From: Saccharothrix sp. NRRL B-16348
GTDB taxonomy: Bacteria > Actinomycetota > Actinomycetes > Mycobacteriales > Pseudonocardiaceae
Direction: 5' to 3'
Length of the DNA: 64,000 nucleotides
Assembly: GCF_001280085.1 (NCBI RefSeq)
Contig: NZ_LGED01000200.1
Coordinates: 136,679 to 200,678 of the forward strand
Position 1 is the first letter of the stretch; each line of letters opens with the position of its first letter. Positions 17,899 through 27,622 of this stretch are shown one piece after another. The notes beneath the pieces are model-generated. The model saw only the letters and a program-made list of their open reading frames with translations. It did not search any database and was not told the origin of the DNA. The translations under genes were made by a program, and so were the position numbers.

Positions 17899-17913
17899 CG
17901 CGGGAGTCGACGC

Positions 17914-17945
17914 GGCCCTGCCTTGGACGTCTGTCTGACAGGGCC
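17914..17945. terminator. Weak hairpin between convergent MFS and BlaI-type genes
   Basis: GGCCCTG (17914-17920) and CAGGGCC (17939-17945) form a seven-base stem with an 18-base loop between the two converging stop codons. Confidence 0.4.
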
Positions 17946-17984
17946 ACGTCGGCTGGAATCTCGCAGGTGGAGCGCGAAGCGTGG

Positions 17985-18329
17985 TCAGGAGATGTTGGCG
18001 GTGAGGCGGAGTTCCTCGCGCAGCCGTGGATCAGCCGACGCCTGCTTGACGAAGTGCATCACTGCGGCTTCGCCGTGCTGGTGGAGGACACCTCTTACCG
18101 CCAAGGCCGCCTCGTCCTCGGCGGCCGGGGAATAGACGAAGCTGCGGCCTGTCCGCTTGCGGATCGCGGCACCCTTGTCGGTCAGCCGCTTGAGCACTGT
18201 CAGAACGGTCGTGTACGCCAACGGCATGTCGCGCTGCTCGTTGATGCGTAAGAGGACATCCCTGACATATAAGGGACGTTCCGTCGACCAGAGTACTTCC
18301 AGGATCTTGGTTTCCAGGTCTCCGCGCAT
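17985..18329 (-). CDS. BlaI/MecI/CopY-family repressor
   Basis: The 114-residue winged-helix repressor contains the BlaI core KILEVLWSTERPLYVRDVLL, LAYTTVLTVLKRLTDKGAA and GRSFVYSPA. Family members bind TACA/TACT dyads and are removed by a BlaR1-type protease or, for CopY, by metal. ATG 18329 is chosen because AGGAGG lies six bases upstream on its strand. No M56 protease gene is adjacent, unlike the second BlaI at 63218-63580. Two candidate operators (18414-18428 and 18466-18483) lie upstream. Confidence 0.85.
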   Translation of the reverse strand: MRGDLETKILEVLWSTERPLYVRDVLLRINEQRDMPLAYTTVLTVLKRLTDKGAAIRKRTGRSFVYSPAAEDEAALAVRGVLHQHGEAAVMHFVKQASADPRLREELRLTANIS

Positions 18330-18413
18330 GTCCACCTCCTCCGTCGCAGACGGCGCGGTCGACTGCTGCACGCCGTCCTCCGGCCCCAGTCCGGGGTGTA
18401 CTACTGGGTGAAC

Positions 18414-18428
18414 ATACCCCAGGGGGGT
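18414..18428. promoter_or_regulatory. CsoR-like dyad upstream of the BlaI-type gene
   Basis: ATACCCCAGGGGGGT (18414-18428) is an imperfect TACCCC-GGGGTA dyad like those at 11489, 47360, 53603 and 63826. Confidence 0.45.
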
Positions 18429-18465
18429 CGGGTGTACGACTTGGTGAGTGGAACGAGCCGAACCG

Positions 18466-18483
18466 ACTACCTACAGTAGTAGG
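18466..18483. promoter_or_regulatory. BlaI-type TAC/GTA dyad
   Basis: ACTACCTACAGTAGTAGG (18466-18483) contains CTACAGTAG and outer TAC/GTA half-sites, close to the TACTA-TAGTA operators of actinobacterial BlaI proteins. Autoregulation by the adjacent gene is inferred. Confidence 0.5.
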
Positions 18484-18564
18484 TGATGAGGATTCGCGTA
18501 CCGGCTGTGCCACTTCCGGCGGTATACGGACACCTTCTGCGACCACATGACCGTGGCCGGCTGA

Positions 18565-19623
18565 TCATTCCCTGGCGCTGACCAGGAGGTTCGCCTCCGG
18601 CGCTGCGGCGAGACCGGTGCGCAGTGCGCGCAGGCGGTTGGTGAGGTGGCTGAACTGATCGGGCGCGAGCGCCTGGTCGCCGTCGCACAGTGCGGCCGCG
18701 CCTTCGTGGTGGACGTCGACCAGGATGCCGTCGGCGCCCGCGGCAGCTGCTGCCAGGGCGAGTGGCTCCACGAGTTCACGGCGTCCGCTGGCATGACTGG
18801 GGTCGACGACGACCGGCAGGTGACTCAGGTGCTTGACCAGGGCTACGGCACTGATGTCCAGGGTGAAGCGCGTGGCGCCCTCGAAGGTGCGGATGCCGCG
18901 TTCGCAGAGCACGACGTCGGCGTTGCCCTCATTCAGCACGTACTCCGCCGCGTGGAGCCACTCGTCGACCGTGCAGCCGAAGCCGCGCTTCAGCAGCACC
19001 GGCCTGCCCGCGAGCGCCACCTCCTTGAGCAGGCTGAAGTTCTGCGCGTTGCGGGTTCCGACCTGGAGGATGTCGGCGACTTCGGCTGTCCTCTGCACAT
19101 GCGCGACATCGGTGACCTCGGTGACCACCGGGAGGCCGGTGGCCTCCGCGGCCGCGGCCAACAGGGAGAGCCCGCGCTCGCCGAGGCCCTGAAACGAGTA
19201 CGGCGACGTCCGTGGTTTGAAGACCCCACCTCGCAGCACCGTCGCGCCGCTTCTCGCCACTTCGTGTGCGATCGTCGCCAGCTGGTCCGGGCTCTCGACC
19301 GCACATGGACCCGCCATCACGACGAACTCTCCGGGGGAGAACGACACGGTGCGGTTGATCCTCACCGTGGTGGGCGCCCCCGTGCTGGACGCGCTGACCA
19401 GCGGGGGAGTGGCCGTCACGTCCTCGACGTGTTCGACGGCCGGGTTGGCCGCGAGGAACGCCGCCAGCTCCGCTGTCGGCGCTGTGTTCGGCACGTACAC
19501 CACCGTGCGGTTGTGCAGGGTCCGGCGGTTCGGGTGGTAGCCCCGTCTGTGCAGCGCGTTCACGAGTTCCTCGTGGTTCTCGCTTGTCGTGCCGAGGTGA
19601 AATCGCGCGAGTAACACGACCAC
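18565..19623 (-). CDS. 3-Deoxy-7-phosphoheptulonate (DAHP) synthase
   Basis: The 352-residue enzyme condenses phosphoenolpyruvate with erythrose 4-phosphate, the first step to chorismate. It is of the type I-beta (AroA/KDOPS-like) class, with an N-terminal ACT/ferredoxin-like region (residues 1-90), [44 protein letters not shown] and [15 protein letters not shown] 19623 is preceded by GAAGGAC. It is divergent from salicylate synthase across a promoter region with two CTAC-N6-GTAG boxes, so it probably boosts chorismate for the cluster rather than serving primary metabolism. Confidence 0.92.
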   Translation of the reverse strand: MVVLLARFHLGTTSENHEELVNALHRRGYHPNRRTLHNRTVVYVPNTAPTAELAAFLAANPAVEHVEDVTATPPLVSASSTGAPTTVRINRTVSFSPGEFVVMAGPCAVESPDQLATIAHEVARSGATVLRGGVFKPRTSPYSFQGLGERGLSLLAAAAEATGLPVVTEVTDVAHVQRTAEVADILQVGTRNAQNFSLLKEVALAGRPVLLKRGFGCTVDEWLHAAEYVLNEGNADVVLCERGIRTFEGATRFTLDISAVALVKHLSHLPVVVDPSHASGRRELVEPLALAAAAAGADGILVDVHHEGAAALCDGDQALAPDQFSHLTNRLRALRTGLAAAPEANLLVSARE

Positions 19624-19755
19624 GTCCTTCGGTTTCGGTCATCGCGATGTTCCGGGTCGTCCCGCAGGTCGCGCCGGAGAAATGACCGGGGACCGCGTCC
19701 AGTGTGCTGGGCGATGGTTAGCGGGGCAACCCGCCGTTTGGTTGAAGATGGCTTT

Positions 19756-19769
19756 CTACAAAACGGTAG
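19756..19769. promoter_or_regulatory. CTAC-N6-GTAG box 1 (aroF-type/salicylate synthase intergenic)
   Basis: CTACAAAACGGTAG lies in an AT-rich stretch between the divergent DAHP synthase and salicylate synthase genes. The same spaced palindrome recurs at 19783, 22897, 22951 and 28421. Confidence 0.65.
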
Positions 19770-19782
19770 TCGCGGCCCTCCT

Positions 19783-19796
19783 CTACGTCTTCGTAG
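19783..19796. promoter_or_regulatory. CTAC-N6-GTAG box 2
   Basis: CTACGTCTTCGTAG, fully palindromic. Its centre is 27 bases from box 1, suggesting cooperative binding on nearly the same face of the helix. Confidence 0.65.
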
Positions 19797-19882
19797 TAAT
19801 TGCTTGCGAGAATGTCGATGCCTTGACGTGCTTTACGAACGGTGATTACGGTCAATGGCACCTGAACTCGAGGGGGTTTTCG

Positions 19883-21217
19883 GTGCACCGATATCGTCGA
19901 CGCGATGTCCCAGGGTCCTTCGATCCACTGCGTCTGGCCGGGGCGCTCGCCCGTTCCGGGCTGTTCGACGACTACCTCGTCTACGAGCGCGGCGGCGAGT
20001 GGTGGTTCGCGGGTGACGTCCTCGGTATGGTGTCGCTCGACCGCCACAACGTGACCGCCCGTTCGGCCGATGGGCGGGAGTCGGTCAGCGGGTGGAGGGA
20101 CAGGCCGCTCGACGCGGTGCGCGACGCGCTGGAGAGTCTCGACGTCGAGCACTGGAACGCCTTCGGGTGGACCGCGTTCGAGTTCGCCTACCTCGGCACG
20201 GACCTCGCTGACACCCTCGGCGCACGACACGTGATGGAGTTGGTCGTCCCCCGCGTCGAGGTCCGGCTGGGTGCCGAGCAGGTCTCGATCCGTGCCGACA
20301 CCGATGCGCGTCTCAGTGCGATCGTCGACCTGGTCACCGGCCCGGTCGAGACGCTGCCCACCGGGCACAGCGCCGCGGTGGACGTCAGGTCTGTGGGACG
20401 TGCCGGCTACCAGGAACGGGTCGGTCGAGCCGTCGACGACATCCAGCGCGGCCGATTGCAGAAGGTGATCCTGTCACGCACGGTGCCGATCGACTTCCCG
20501 GTCGACGTGGTCGCGACCTACCTGCGGGGCAGGAGCAGCAACAACCCCGCGCGGTCCTTCCTGCTGTGCCAAGGCGGCAGGCGGGCGATGGGATTCAGTC
20601 CCGAAACCGTGTTGGAAGCGGACTCCGACGGCGCCGTGAGCACCCAGCCGCTCGCGGGCACCCGAGCACTCGACGGCACGCCGGAGGCAGACACCGCGCG
20701 GCGGGAGGAACTGCTCGGCGACCCGAAGGAGATCTACGAGCACGCGATCTCGGTCAAGATCGCCGTGGAGGAACTGACGCCGTTGTGCCGACCCGGCTCC
20801 GTCGTGGTCTCGGACTTCATGACGGTCAAACGGCGCGGGAGCGTCCAGCACCTGGGCTCACGAGTCGACGGGCGGTTGATGCCGACCCTGACCGCCTGGG
20901 ACGCCTTCCAGACGCTGTTCCCCGGTGTCACGGCCTCCGGCATCCCGAAGCTCGCTGCCTATGAGCGGATCGTCGACCTCGAAGAGCAGCCGCGTGAGCT
21001 CTACGCGGGCTCGGTGCTGATGGTGAGCCATGACGGATCGATGGATGCCTGCCTGGTGCTGCGATCCCTGTTCGAGCAGGACGACCGGGCGTGGTTGCGC
21101 GCAGGCGCGGGCATCGTCGCGCAGAGCACGCCGATGCGGGAGTTCGAGGAGACGTGCGAGAAGCTGGGCAGCGTCGCACCGTACGTCGTCGCACGCAGCC
21201 CGCAGCCGGAGTCCTGA
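19883..21217 (+). CDS. Salicylate synthase (MbtI/Irp9 type)
   Basis: The 444-residue enzyme converts chorismate through isochorismate to salicylate and pyruvate. It belongs to the anthranilate/chorismate-utilising family: QKVILSRTVPI (conserved Lys), GFSPETVLEA, QPLAGTRALDG, HAISVKIAVEELTPLC, SVQHLGSRVDG, ASGIPKLAAYERI and RAGAGIVAQSTPMREFEET. GTG 19883 is chosen because GAGGGGG lies nine bases upstream and the length equals MbtI (450) and Irp9 (434); the open frame upstream is promoter DNA. It converges with the salicyl-AMP ligase at a strong terminator. Confidence 0.92.
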   Translation: MHRYRRRDVPGSFDPLRLAGALARSGLFDDYLVYERGGEWWFAGDVLGMVSLDRHNVTARSADGRESVSGWRDRPLDAVRDALESLDVEHWNAFGWTAFEFAYLGTDLADTLGARHVMELVVPRVEVRLGAEQVSIRADTDARLSAIVDLVTGPVETLPTGHSAAVDVRSVGRAGYQERVGRAVDDIQRGRLQKVILSRTVPIDFPVDVVATYLRGRSSNNPARSFLLCQGGRRAMGFSPETVLEADSDGAVSTQPLAGTRALDGTPEADTARREELLGDPKEIYEHAISVKIAVEELTPLCRPGSVVVSDFMTVKRRGSVQHLGSRVDGRLMPTLTAWDAFQTLFPGVTASGIPKLAAYERIVDLEEQPRELYAGSVLMVSHDGSMDACLVLRSLFEQDDRAWLRAGAGIVAQSTPMREFEETCEKLGSVAPYVVARSPQPES

Positions 21218-21223
21218 CATGCG

Positions 21224-21255
21224 GCGGTGGGGGCGCGAACTCGCGCCCCCACCGC
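21224..21255. terminator. Bidirectional terminator between salicylate synthase and ligase
   Basis: Perfect 15-base arms GCGGTGGGGGCGCGA (21224-21238) and TCGCGCCCCCACCGC (21241-21255) lie between two converging stop codons only 40 bases apart. Confidence 0.9.
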
Positions 21256-21257
21256 GG

Positions 21258-22859
21258 TCAGCTCTCCGACACCTGCAGTCGCAAGGCCTTCTTGTCGATC
21301 TTCCCGACTCCGGTCCGAGGCAGGGTGTCGACCACGCGGACCAGGTCCGGCGCCTTGTAGGCGGCGACCCCTCGTTCGCTCAGGAAGGCGGCCAGTGTCC
21401 GCACATCCGGTGCCTTGCCCTCCTTGGGCACGATGAACGCGCAGGTCCGCTCACCCATGATCGGGTCGGGTGCCGCCACGACCGCGGCCTCACGGATCCC
21501 GGAGTGAGCGGCCAGGTGCTCCTCCACCTCCTCTGCCGAGACCTTGTCGCCACCGCGGTTGATGACGTCCTTGACCCGGCCCTCGACCACCAGGTGACCC
21601 GTTGCCGTCAGCCGGACGAGGTCGCCGGTGCGGTAGAAGCCGTCGTCGGTGAACGCGCTCTTGTTGTGTTCATCCGCGCGGTAGTAGCCGCGGAGGGTGT
21701 ACGGCCCCCTGGTGAGCAGGTGCCCGATCGCTCCCTGCTCGACGTCCTTGTCCTCGTCATCGACCACGTGAATCTCGTCCGCCGGTGACAGCGGCCGTCC
21801 CTGGGTCGACAGGATGACGTCCTCGGCGGCGTCCAGTTCGGTGTAGTTGAGCAGCCCTTCGGCCATGCCGAAGACCTGCTGGAGTCGGCAGCCCAACGCC
21901 GGTTCCACCCGGCGGGCCACCTCCACGGGCAGCTTCGCCCCACCGACCTGCAGGAGCCGCAGGCTGGTGAGGTCGTGTTCGAGCCACTCGACGGCCTCCG
22001 TCCACACCGCCGCGAGCGGCGGCACGAGCGCGGTCATCGTCACCTTCTCCCGCTCGATCAGGGCGAAGGCCGATTCGGGCGACGGGTTGTTGGTCAGCAC
22101 CACCCGACCGCCCGTGGCCAGCACGCCGAGCACCCCGGGACAGGCCAGCGGGAAGTTGTGGGCGACCGGCAAGGCGACCAGGTAGCGGGTGTCCTGGTCG
22201 AGACCGCAGAGTTCCGCGCTGGCAGTGGCGTTGTAGATGTAGTCGGAATGGGTTCGAGGGATCAGCTTGGGCAGGCCGGTCGTGCCCCCCGAGAGCAGGA
22301 AGAGCGCGACGTCGAACGGATCCGGCCGGGGAAGGTCGACCGGATCGGCGTCGACGTCGGCGAACGCGGTGTACTCGGAAGAGACGCCGCTGACCAGGAC
22401 GGTTCTCACCGTCGGACAGGACTGCTGCACCACGCGGGCCAGAGCCACGTAGTCGAAGCCCTGGAACTGGTCCGGCACCAGGTACGCGACCGCGTCGGAC
22501 ATCCGGCACAGGTGGACGATCTCCGTCGACCGGTGCGCGGGCAGGGCGAACACCGGCAGCGCGCCGAGGCGGAACAGCGCGAGGCTCGCCACGATGAACT
22601 CGACCGTGGTCGGCAGGTGCACCACGACGCGATCTCCGGCGTTGATCCCCTGCTCGCGCAGTCCTGCCGCGAACCGGTCCACGCGGTGGTCCAGTGCGCG
22701 GTAGGAAACCCGCCTGTCGTCCTCGACCACCGCGATCTCCGGACCGAAGCTGTCGGCACTGCGCCTGAGCAGGTCCCCCAGCGTCATGTCCGGCCAGTAC
22801 CCCGCGCTTTTGTACCGCTGCGCGAACTCCTGCGGCCACGGCGTGCATCCCGTGAGCAT
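21258..22859 (-). CDS. Salicyl-AMP ligase (YbtE/MbtA/DhbE type)
   Basis: The 533-residue adenylating enzyme activates an aryl acid and loads it on an aryl carrier protein. ANL motifs are present: [20 protein letters not shown] (A3), [10 protein letters not shown] (aryl-acid A4 with the Asn of salicylate/DHB enzymes), [12 protein letters not shown] (A5), RTGDLVRL (A7), [20 protein letters not shown] (A8) and [11 protein letters not shown] (A10). With salicylate synthase next door, salicylate is the likely substrate. ATG 22859 has AGGAG upstream. A CTAC-N6-GTAG box sits 38 bases before the start. The cognate carrier is the ArCP of the divergent NRPS. Confidence 0.92.
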   Translation of the reverse strand: MLTGCTPWPQEFAQRYKSAGYWPDMTLGDLLRRSADSFGPEIAVVEDDRRVSYRALDHRVDRFAAGLREQGINAGDRVVVHLPTTVEFIVASLALFRLGALPVFALPAHRSTEIVHLCRMSDAVAYLVPDQFQGFDYVALARVVQQSCPTVRTVLVSGVSSEYTAFADVDADPVDLPRPDPFDVALFLLSGGTTGLPKLIPRTHSDYIYNATASAELCGLDQDTRYLVALPVAHNFPLACPGVLGVLATGGRVVLTNNPSPESAFALIEREKVTMTALVPPLAAVWTEAVEWLEHDLTSLRLLQVGGAKLPVEVARRVEPALGCRLQQVFGMAEGLLNYTELDAAEDVILSTQGRPLSPADEIHVVDDEDKDVEQGAIGHLLTRGPYTLRGYYRADEHNKSAFTDDGFYRTGDLVRLTATGHLVVEGRVKDVINRGGDKVSAEEVEEHLAAHSGIREAAVVAAPDPIMGERTCAFIVPKEGKAPDVRTLAAFLSERGVAAYKAPDLVRVVDTLPRTGVGKIDKKALRLQVSES

Positions 22860-22896
22860 GAGTCACTCCTCTGAAAGGGTCGGCTGATCCGGGTGA

Positions 22897-22910
22897 CTAC
22901 AAAACCGTAG
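22897..22910. promoter_or_regulatory. CTAC-N6-GTAG box 3 (ligase promoter)
   Basis: CTACAAAACCGTAG, nearly identical to box 1, lies 38 bases upstream of the ligase start. Confidence 0.65.
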
Positions 22911-22950
22911 TAAAACGTGAGTTGCTCGACTGATTATATGCAGCCGATCA

Positions 22951-22964
22951 CTACGGTCCTGTAG
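22951..22964. promoter_or_regulatory. CTAC-N6-GTAG box 4 (NRPS promoter)
   Basis: CTACGGTCCTGTAG lies 62 bases before the NRPS start. Its centre is 54 bases from box 3, exactly twice the 27-base spacing of boxes 1 and 2. Confidence 0.65.
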
Positions 22965-23026
22965 TATTTCCGGCATTCCACGGAATGGCCGAAGACGTCG
23001 CGGCCGATGCGTGGTAGGAAGTTGGC

Positions 23027-26000
23027 ATGGCTGATGCGCTGAACTCAACCGGATCGAGTGCCCGGCTGAGCCTGAAAGCGTCCGTGGCCGGACTTCTCGG
23101 CACGTCGGAGGATTCGCTCGACGAGAACGTCGATCTCATTTCCGAGGGTCTGGACTCCATTCGGATGATGAAGGTCGTCGGCACCCTGCGCAAAGCGGGT
23201 GTGCCGGTGAGCTTCGCCGAACTGGCCGAGCGGCCCACGCTGGGGCACTGGATGGAGCTTGTCGACCGCCACGCGGCCGCACCGACCGCGGCGCCGCAAG
23301 CCACTTCGGCGACCGCGGCCGACGACACCACGCCGTTCGACCTCACTCCCGTCCAGCACGCTTACTGGGTCGGCAGGCGTGAGGAGATGGCACTGGGCGG
23401 GGTCGGCTGTCACGCGTACTTCGAATTCGACGGACGCCTGGTGGACCCCGACCGCCTCGACGACGCCGTCCGCAAGGTCATCGCCCGACACGGCATGCTG
23501 CGCGCCCGGTTCCTGTCCGACGGCAGGCAGCAGATCACGTCCTCGGCCGATTGGCGTGGACTCACCGTGCACGACCTCCGGTCGACGGAGCAGGTCGAGG
23601 AGCGTTTGCGCGAGATCCGGGCGGGCCTGTGCCACCGCCGGATGGACGTCGAGCACGGGCAGGTGTTCGACGTCCAGCTCGCGCTGCTGCCCGGCGATCG
23701 CACCCGCATCCACCTCGATGTCGATCTGCTGGTGGCCGATGTGGCGAGCATCCAGGTCATCCTCCGGGACCTGGCGATCGCCTACAGCCGACCGGAAGAT
23801 CTCCCCGGTAGCCCGCAGTACTCCTTCGCCGACTACCTGCGAGACTTGGCGGCGACCCGTGCCGAGCCCAGGCGGCGAGCGCAGGACCACTGGCGGGCAC
23901 GTCTGGCCGAGATGCCCACCGGAGGACCTCAGCTCCCGCTGGCCCGCGACCCGGGGCAGGTGGAAGCGCCTCGGTTCTCGCGCCGAACCTTCACCTTGTC
24001 GCGGGACTCGTGGGCGACCGTGAAGGGCAGAGCCGCGGCGGCAGGGGTCACTCCGGCAATGGTCCTGGCGACGGCGTTCGCCGAGACGTTGGCAGCGTGG
24101 AGCGCTCAACGCAGGTTCCTGCTCAACGTCCCGCTGTTCGACCGTCAGCACCTGCACGATGACGTGCCGGAGATGGTCGCGGACTTCACGAACCTGTTGC
24201 TGTTGGAAGCCGACATGACGGCGGTGGCTCCGTTCGCTGATCGGGTTCGTGCCCTGCAAGGCAGGTTCCGCGCCGATGTCGCGTTCGCGGAGTACTCCGC
24301 GGTCGAAGTGCTGCGCGACATGAGCCGCGGGCTGGACGGCGAGCAGGTGGCCGCACCGGTGGTCTTCGCCAGCAACATCGGCGGTGAGTTCGTCGGTCCG
24401 GAGTTCACCGATGTGCTGGGGCGCTTCGAGTGGATGCTCTCGCAGACCCCGCAGGTGTGGCTGGACCACCAGCTGTACGAGATCGACGGCGATCTGCTGC
24501 TCGCTTGGGACGTGGTGGACGAACTCTTCCCTCCCGGGCTGGTGGACGACATGTTCGACGCCTACCGCGGGTTGCTGCACTGGCTGGCGGACTTCGGCAC
24601 CGACTGGTCGAGTCCTGTCCCGATGCTCGTGCCACAACGCCAGCTGGCCGCGCGGGCCGCCGTCAACTCCACGGCCGCGCCGATCCCGGACAGCCTGCTC
24701 CACGAGCCGTTCGTCACCGTCGCCCGCGCCGAGCCCGACCGGGTAGCGCTCATCCTCGCGGACGGTGAGCAGGTGTCCTACGGAGACCTGCTGCACCGCG
24801 CAGGTGCCGTGGCCCACGCCGTTCGCGCCGCCGGAACGACTCCTGGTGACTTGGTCGCGGTGGTCCTGGAGAAGGGATGGCCGCAGATCGCCGCGGTGCT
24901 CGGCACGCTGATGGCCGGCTGTGCCTACGTCCCGGTCGACGGCAACCAGCCTGCCGTCCGGCGCGACCAGATGCTCAATGACGCGGGTGTCGCGGTCGTG
25001 CTCACGGACTCGGCCGGTGAGAGTGGAGCCTGGCCTGCAGGACTCCGGGCAATCGCCGTGGACGCGCTCACCCCCGCCGAGCCGCCCGTCGGAGACGCCG
25101 CCTCGCCGGACGACCTGGCCTATGTGATCTTCACGTCGGGTTCGACGGGCAGGCCGAAGGGCGTGATGATCAGCCATCGCGCCGCCCGCAACACCATCGA
25201 GGACATCGACCGGCGGTTTGCCATCGGCCGCCACGACCGGGTGCTGGGCCTGGCGAACCTCGGGTTCGACCTCTCGGTCTACGACATCTTCGGAACCCTG
25301 GCCCTGGGTGGCACCCTCGTGCTGCCGAGCCCCGCGCGCCGCGGCGACCCGTCACACTGGGCGCACTTGGTCGCCACCGCCGGTGTCACGGTGTGGAACT
25401 CGGTTCCAGCGCAACTGCAGATGCTCAACGACTTCATCGAGGGACCGGCACCCGAACTGGCGAGCCTGAGGTTGGCGATGCTGTCCGGCGACTGGATCCC
25501 GGTCGGGCTGCCGGACGAGATCCGGGCGAAGATCCCCGGCCTCACGCTGATCAGCCTCGGCGGTGCGACCGAGGCCGCGATCTGGTCGATCTACTACCCG
25601 ATCGACCATGTGCCCACCGAGTGGACGAGCATCCCCTACGGCAAGCCGCTGGCGAACCAGAGCTTCTACGTGCTCGACGACGCGATGCGGCCTGTGCCCG
25701 ACCTAGTGGCCGGTGAGCTCTACATCGGCGGTGCCGGCGTGGCGCTGGGCTACCTGGGCGATGAGGCCAAGACCGCTGAGCGGTTCGTCCGCCACCCGGA
25801 AACCGGCGAGCGCCTCTACCGCACCGGCGACCTCGGCCGGTACCTGCCGGACGGGAACATCGAGTTCCTCGGTCGCACCGACTTCCAGGTGAAGGTCAGG
25901 GGCCACCGGATCGAGCTGGCCGAGATCGAGGCAGCCCTGCAGTCCGTGCCCGGGGTCGCGAGTGCGGCCGTGATCGTGGACGGTGACCGCAACGACCGCC

Positions 26001-27622
26001 GATTGGTCGGCTTCGTCTCCGCCGCACGCCGTGCGCCGCTGCCGGAGTCCTCTGACGGCCGAGCGGAGCTCACCGAAGTGGTCCAGGACGCGACCTCCGG
26101 CATCGAGGACGAGACGGCTCGCATCGACGTCGCACGCTTCCGACGTCACCTCGACCGAGCCCAACTCCTCGCCATGGCGCACGCGCTGCGCGGGCACGGG
26201 TTGTTCCCCGACCCCGGCACAGTGCACACAGTGGAGGAAGTCCTCGACGGAGCCAAGGTCGCACCCCAGCACCACCGACTGGTTCGGCGCTGGCTCCGGG
26301 TCTTGGGCGAGGAGGGTGTGCTGCTGGCGGCCGACGGTCACTACCGCATGCCGCAACCGGTCACCGCCGAGGCCGTGGACGACGCGTGGCGGCAGGCCGA
26401 CGAGGCTCGTCCGGCCTTGGTCGTGCCCGACGACCTCATGTGGTACCTGAAAGTCAGCATCGACCACCTCCCGGACCTGATGCACGGTGACGTCGAGCAG
26501 GTCCAACTGTTCTTCCCCGAGGGCAGGCTCGACTACGCGAAGGCGATGTACGAGGAGACCGCGATCGCGCGCTACCTCAACCAGGCGACGGTCGCCGCCA
26601 TCGCAGAGCTCGCGCGGAATCACTCCGAGCCACGCCCGTTCCGCATCCTCGAAGTGGGCGCCGGAACCGCCGGCACCAGTCGAGATCTCATCCCGCTCCT
26701 CGACGGCTTGGACGTCGAGTACGTGTTCACCGACGTCACGGCCTTCTTCCTCACCGACGCTCGTGCGCGATTCGGCCACTTCCCCTGGATGGAGTTCGGC
26801 ACCTACGACATCAACGAGGACTTCCGGTCGCAGGGACTCGCCGCCAACTCGTTCGACGTGGTGCTCTGCGCTCACATCCTGCACAACGCCCAGGACATCA
26901 GCCGGACGATGCGGCAGCTCCGTGAGCTGACTCGTCCCGGCGGTGCCGTCGCCGTCCTGGAGATGACGCACGAGCACCACGAAATGATGACCTGCATGGA
27001 GTTCATGGTCCGCAGTGACGGTGACTTCGACGATCGTCGCCGCGGCCGTGATGAGCTGTTCCTCGCCCGTTCGGGGTGGATGGAGGAGATCGAGGCCGCG
27101 GACGGTCGTTGTGAGGCGATCTTCCCGCCCGATGGTAGTCCCATGCGCTCGTTCGGCCAGGACTTCTTCCTCATCAGGGTCAAGGAGGATCGCGTCGATC
27201 TCGATGCCGACGAGGTGCTCGACGCCTTGGCCGAGCGGCTTCCGGAACACATGATCCCCTCGGAGCTGCAGATCGTCGACTCCCTGCCGTTGAGCGACAA
27301 CGGGAAGGTCGACCGCAAGCGCCTCGCCGCGTGGACGATCCGAGTCGACGCGGCGGCAGACTCGGTGCGGGCCGAACCCCGAGAGGGGACCGAGCGGCAG
27401 CTGGCGGAGGTTTGGGCCGAAGGTCTCGGCAAAGCCGCCGTGAGTCGCGACCGCACGCTGGCCGAGCTGGGCGGCGACTCGTTGCTGACGGTGCGCATTG
27501 TCCGCCGAACCCGAGAACTTGTGCCCGCCGCGGCTGGTGTGGAGTTCCGGGACCTGCTCGGGCGCATGCTCCGGCAGCCGACGATCGCCGACCTCGCGGC
27601 CTGGTTGGAGGCGCGGTCTTGA
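23027..27622 (+). CDS. NRPS: ArCP-Cy-A(MT-like)-PCP, salicyl-cysteine cyclising
   Basis: This 1531-residue synthetase has the order of PchE. It starts with an aryl carrier (Ser44 in ISEGLDSIRMM), then a heterocyclisation domain (FDLTPVQHAYWVGR; DVDLLVADVAS in place of HHxxxDG, about residues 229-240). An adenylation domain follows (FTSGSTGRPKG, FDLSVYDIFG) with a methyltransferase-like insertion (ILEVGAGTAGTSRDL, about residue 1206) before A10 (SDNGKVDRKRL), and a carrier (LGGDSLLTV) ends the protein. By alignment to GrsA the specificity residues read DLYNMSLIWK, close to the known cysteine code DLYNLSLIWK. Product: hydroxyphenyl-thiazoline on the PCP. Whether the inserted domain methylates or epimerises is open. 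There is no TE or reductase domain. Confidence 0.93.
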   Translation: MADALNSTGSSARLSLKASVAGLLGTSEDSLDENVDLISEGLDSIRMMKVVGTLRKAGVPVSFAELAERPTLGHWMELVDRHAAAPTAAPQATSATAADDTTPFDLTPVQHAYWVGRREEMALGGVGCHAYFEFDGRLVDPDRLDDAVRKVIARHGMLRARFLSDGRQQITSSADWRGLTVHDLRSTEQVEERLREIRAGLCHRRMDVEHGQVFDVQLALLPGDRTRIHLDVDLLVADVASIQVILRDLAIAYSRPEDLPGSPQYSFADYLRDLAATRAEPRRRAQDHWRARLAEMPTGGPQLPLARDPGQVEAPRFSRRTFTLSRDSWATVKGRAAAAGVTPAMVLATAFAETLAAWSAQRRFLLNVPLFDRQHLHDDVPEMVADFTNLLLLEADMTAVAPFADRVRALQGRFRADVAFAEYSAVEVLRDMSRGLDGEQVAAPVVFASNIGGEFVGPEFTDVLGRFEWMLSQTPQVWLDHQLYEIDGDLLLAWDVVDELFPPGLVDDMFDAYRGLLHWLADFGTDWSSPVPMLVPQRQLAARAAVNSTAAPIPDSLLHEPFVTVARAEPDRVALILADGEQVSYGDLLHRAGAVAHAVRAAGTTPGDLVAVVLEKGWPQIAAVLGTLMAGCAYVPVDGNQPAVRRDQMLNDAGVAVVLTDSAGESGAWPAGLRAIAVDALTPAEPPVGDAASPDDLAYVIFTSGSTGRPKGVMISHRAARNTIEDIDRRFAIGRHDRVLGLANLGFDLSVYDIFGTLALGGTLVLPSPARRGDPSHWAHLVATAGVTVWNSVPAQLQMLNDFIEGPAPELASLRLAMLSGDWIPVGLPDEIRAKIPGLTLISLGGATEAAIWSIYYPIDHVPTEWTSIPYGKPLANQSFYVLDDAMRPVPDLVAGELYIGGAGVALGYLGDEAKTAERFVRHPETGERLYRTGDLGRYLPDGNIEFLGRTDFQVKVRGHRIELAEIEAALQSVPGVASAAVIVDGDRNDRRLVGFVSAARRAPLPESSDGRAELTEVVQDATSGIEDETARIDVARFRRHLDRAQLLAMAHALRGHGLFPDPGTVHTVEEVLDGAKVAPQHHRLVRRWLRVLGEEGVLLAADGHYRMPQPVTAEAVDDAWRQADEARPALVVPDDLMWYLKVSIDHLPDLMHGDVEQVQLFFPEGRLDYAKAMYEETAIARYLNQATVAAIAELARNHSEPRPFRILEVGAGTAGTSRDLIPLLDGLDVEYVFTDVTAFFLTDARARFGHFPWMEFGTYDINEDFRSQGLAANSFDVVLCAHILHNAQDISRTMRQLRELTRPGGAVAVLEMTHEHHEMMTCMEFMVRSDGDFDDRRRGRDELFLARSGWMEEIEAADGRCEAIFPPDGSPMRSFGQDFFLIRVKEDRVDLDADEVLDALAERLPEHMIPSELQIVDSLPLSDNGKVDRKRLAAWTIRVDAAADSVRAEPREGTERQLAEVWAEGLGKAAVSRDRTLAELGGDSLLTVRIVRRTRELVPAAAGVEFRDLLGRMLRQPTIADLAAWLEARS

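Noticed and set aside
23045..25234. Long antisense open frame opposite the NRPS, and similar ones at 25703-28162, 40073-41533, 42161-43549 and 44639-46762
   Set aside because: High-GC codon bias opens antisense frames. They lack motifs and ribosome binding sites and lie entirely over clear domain-bearing genes.
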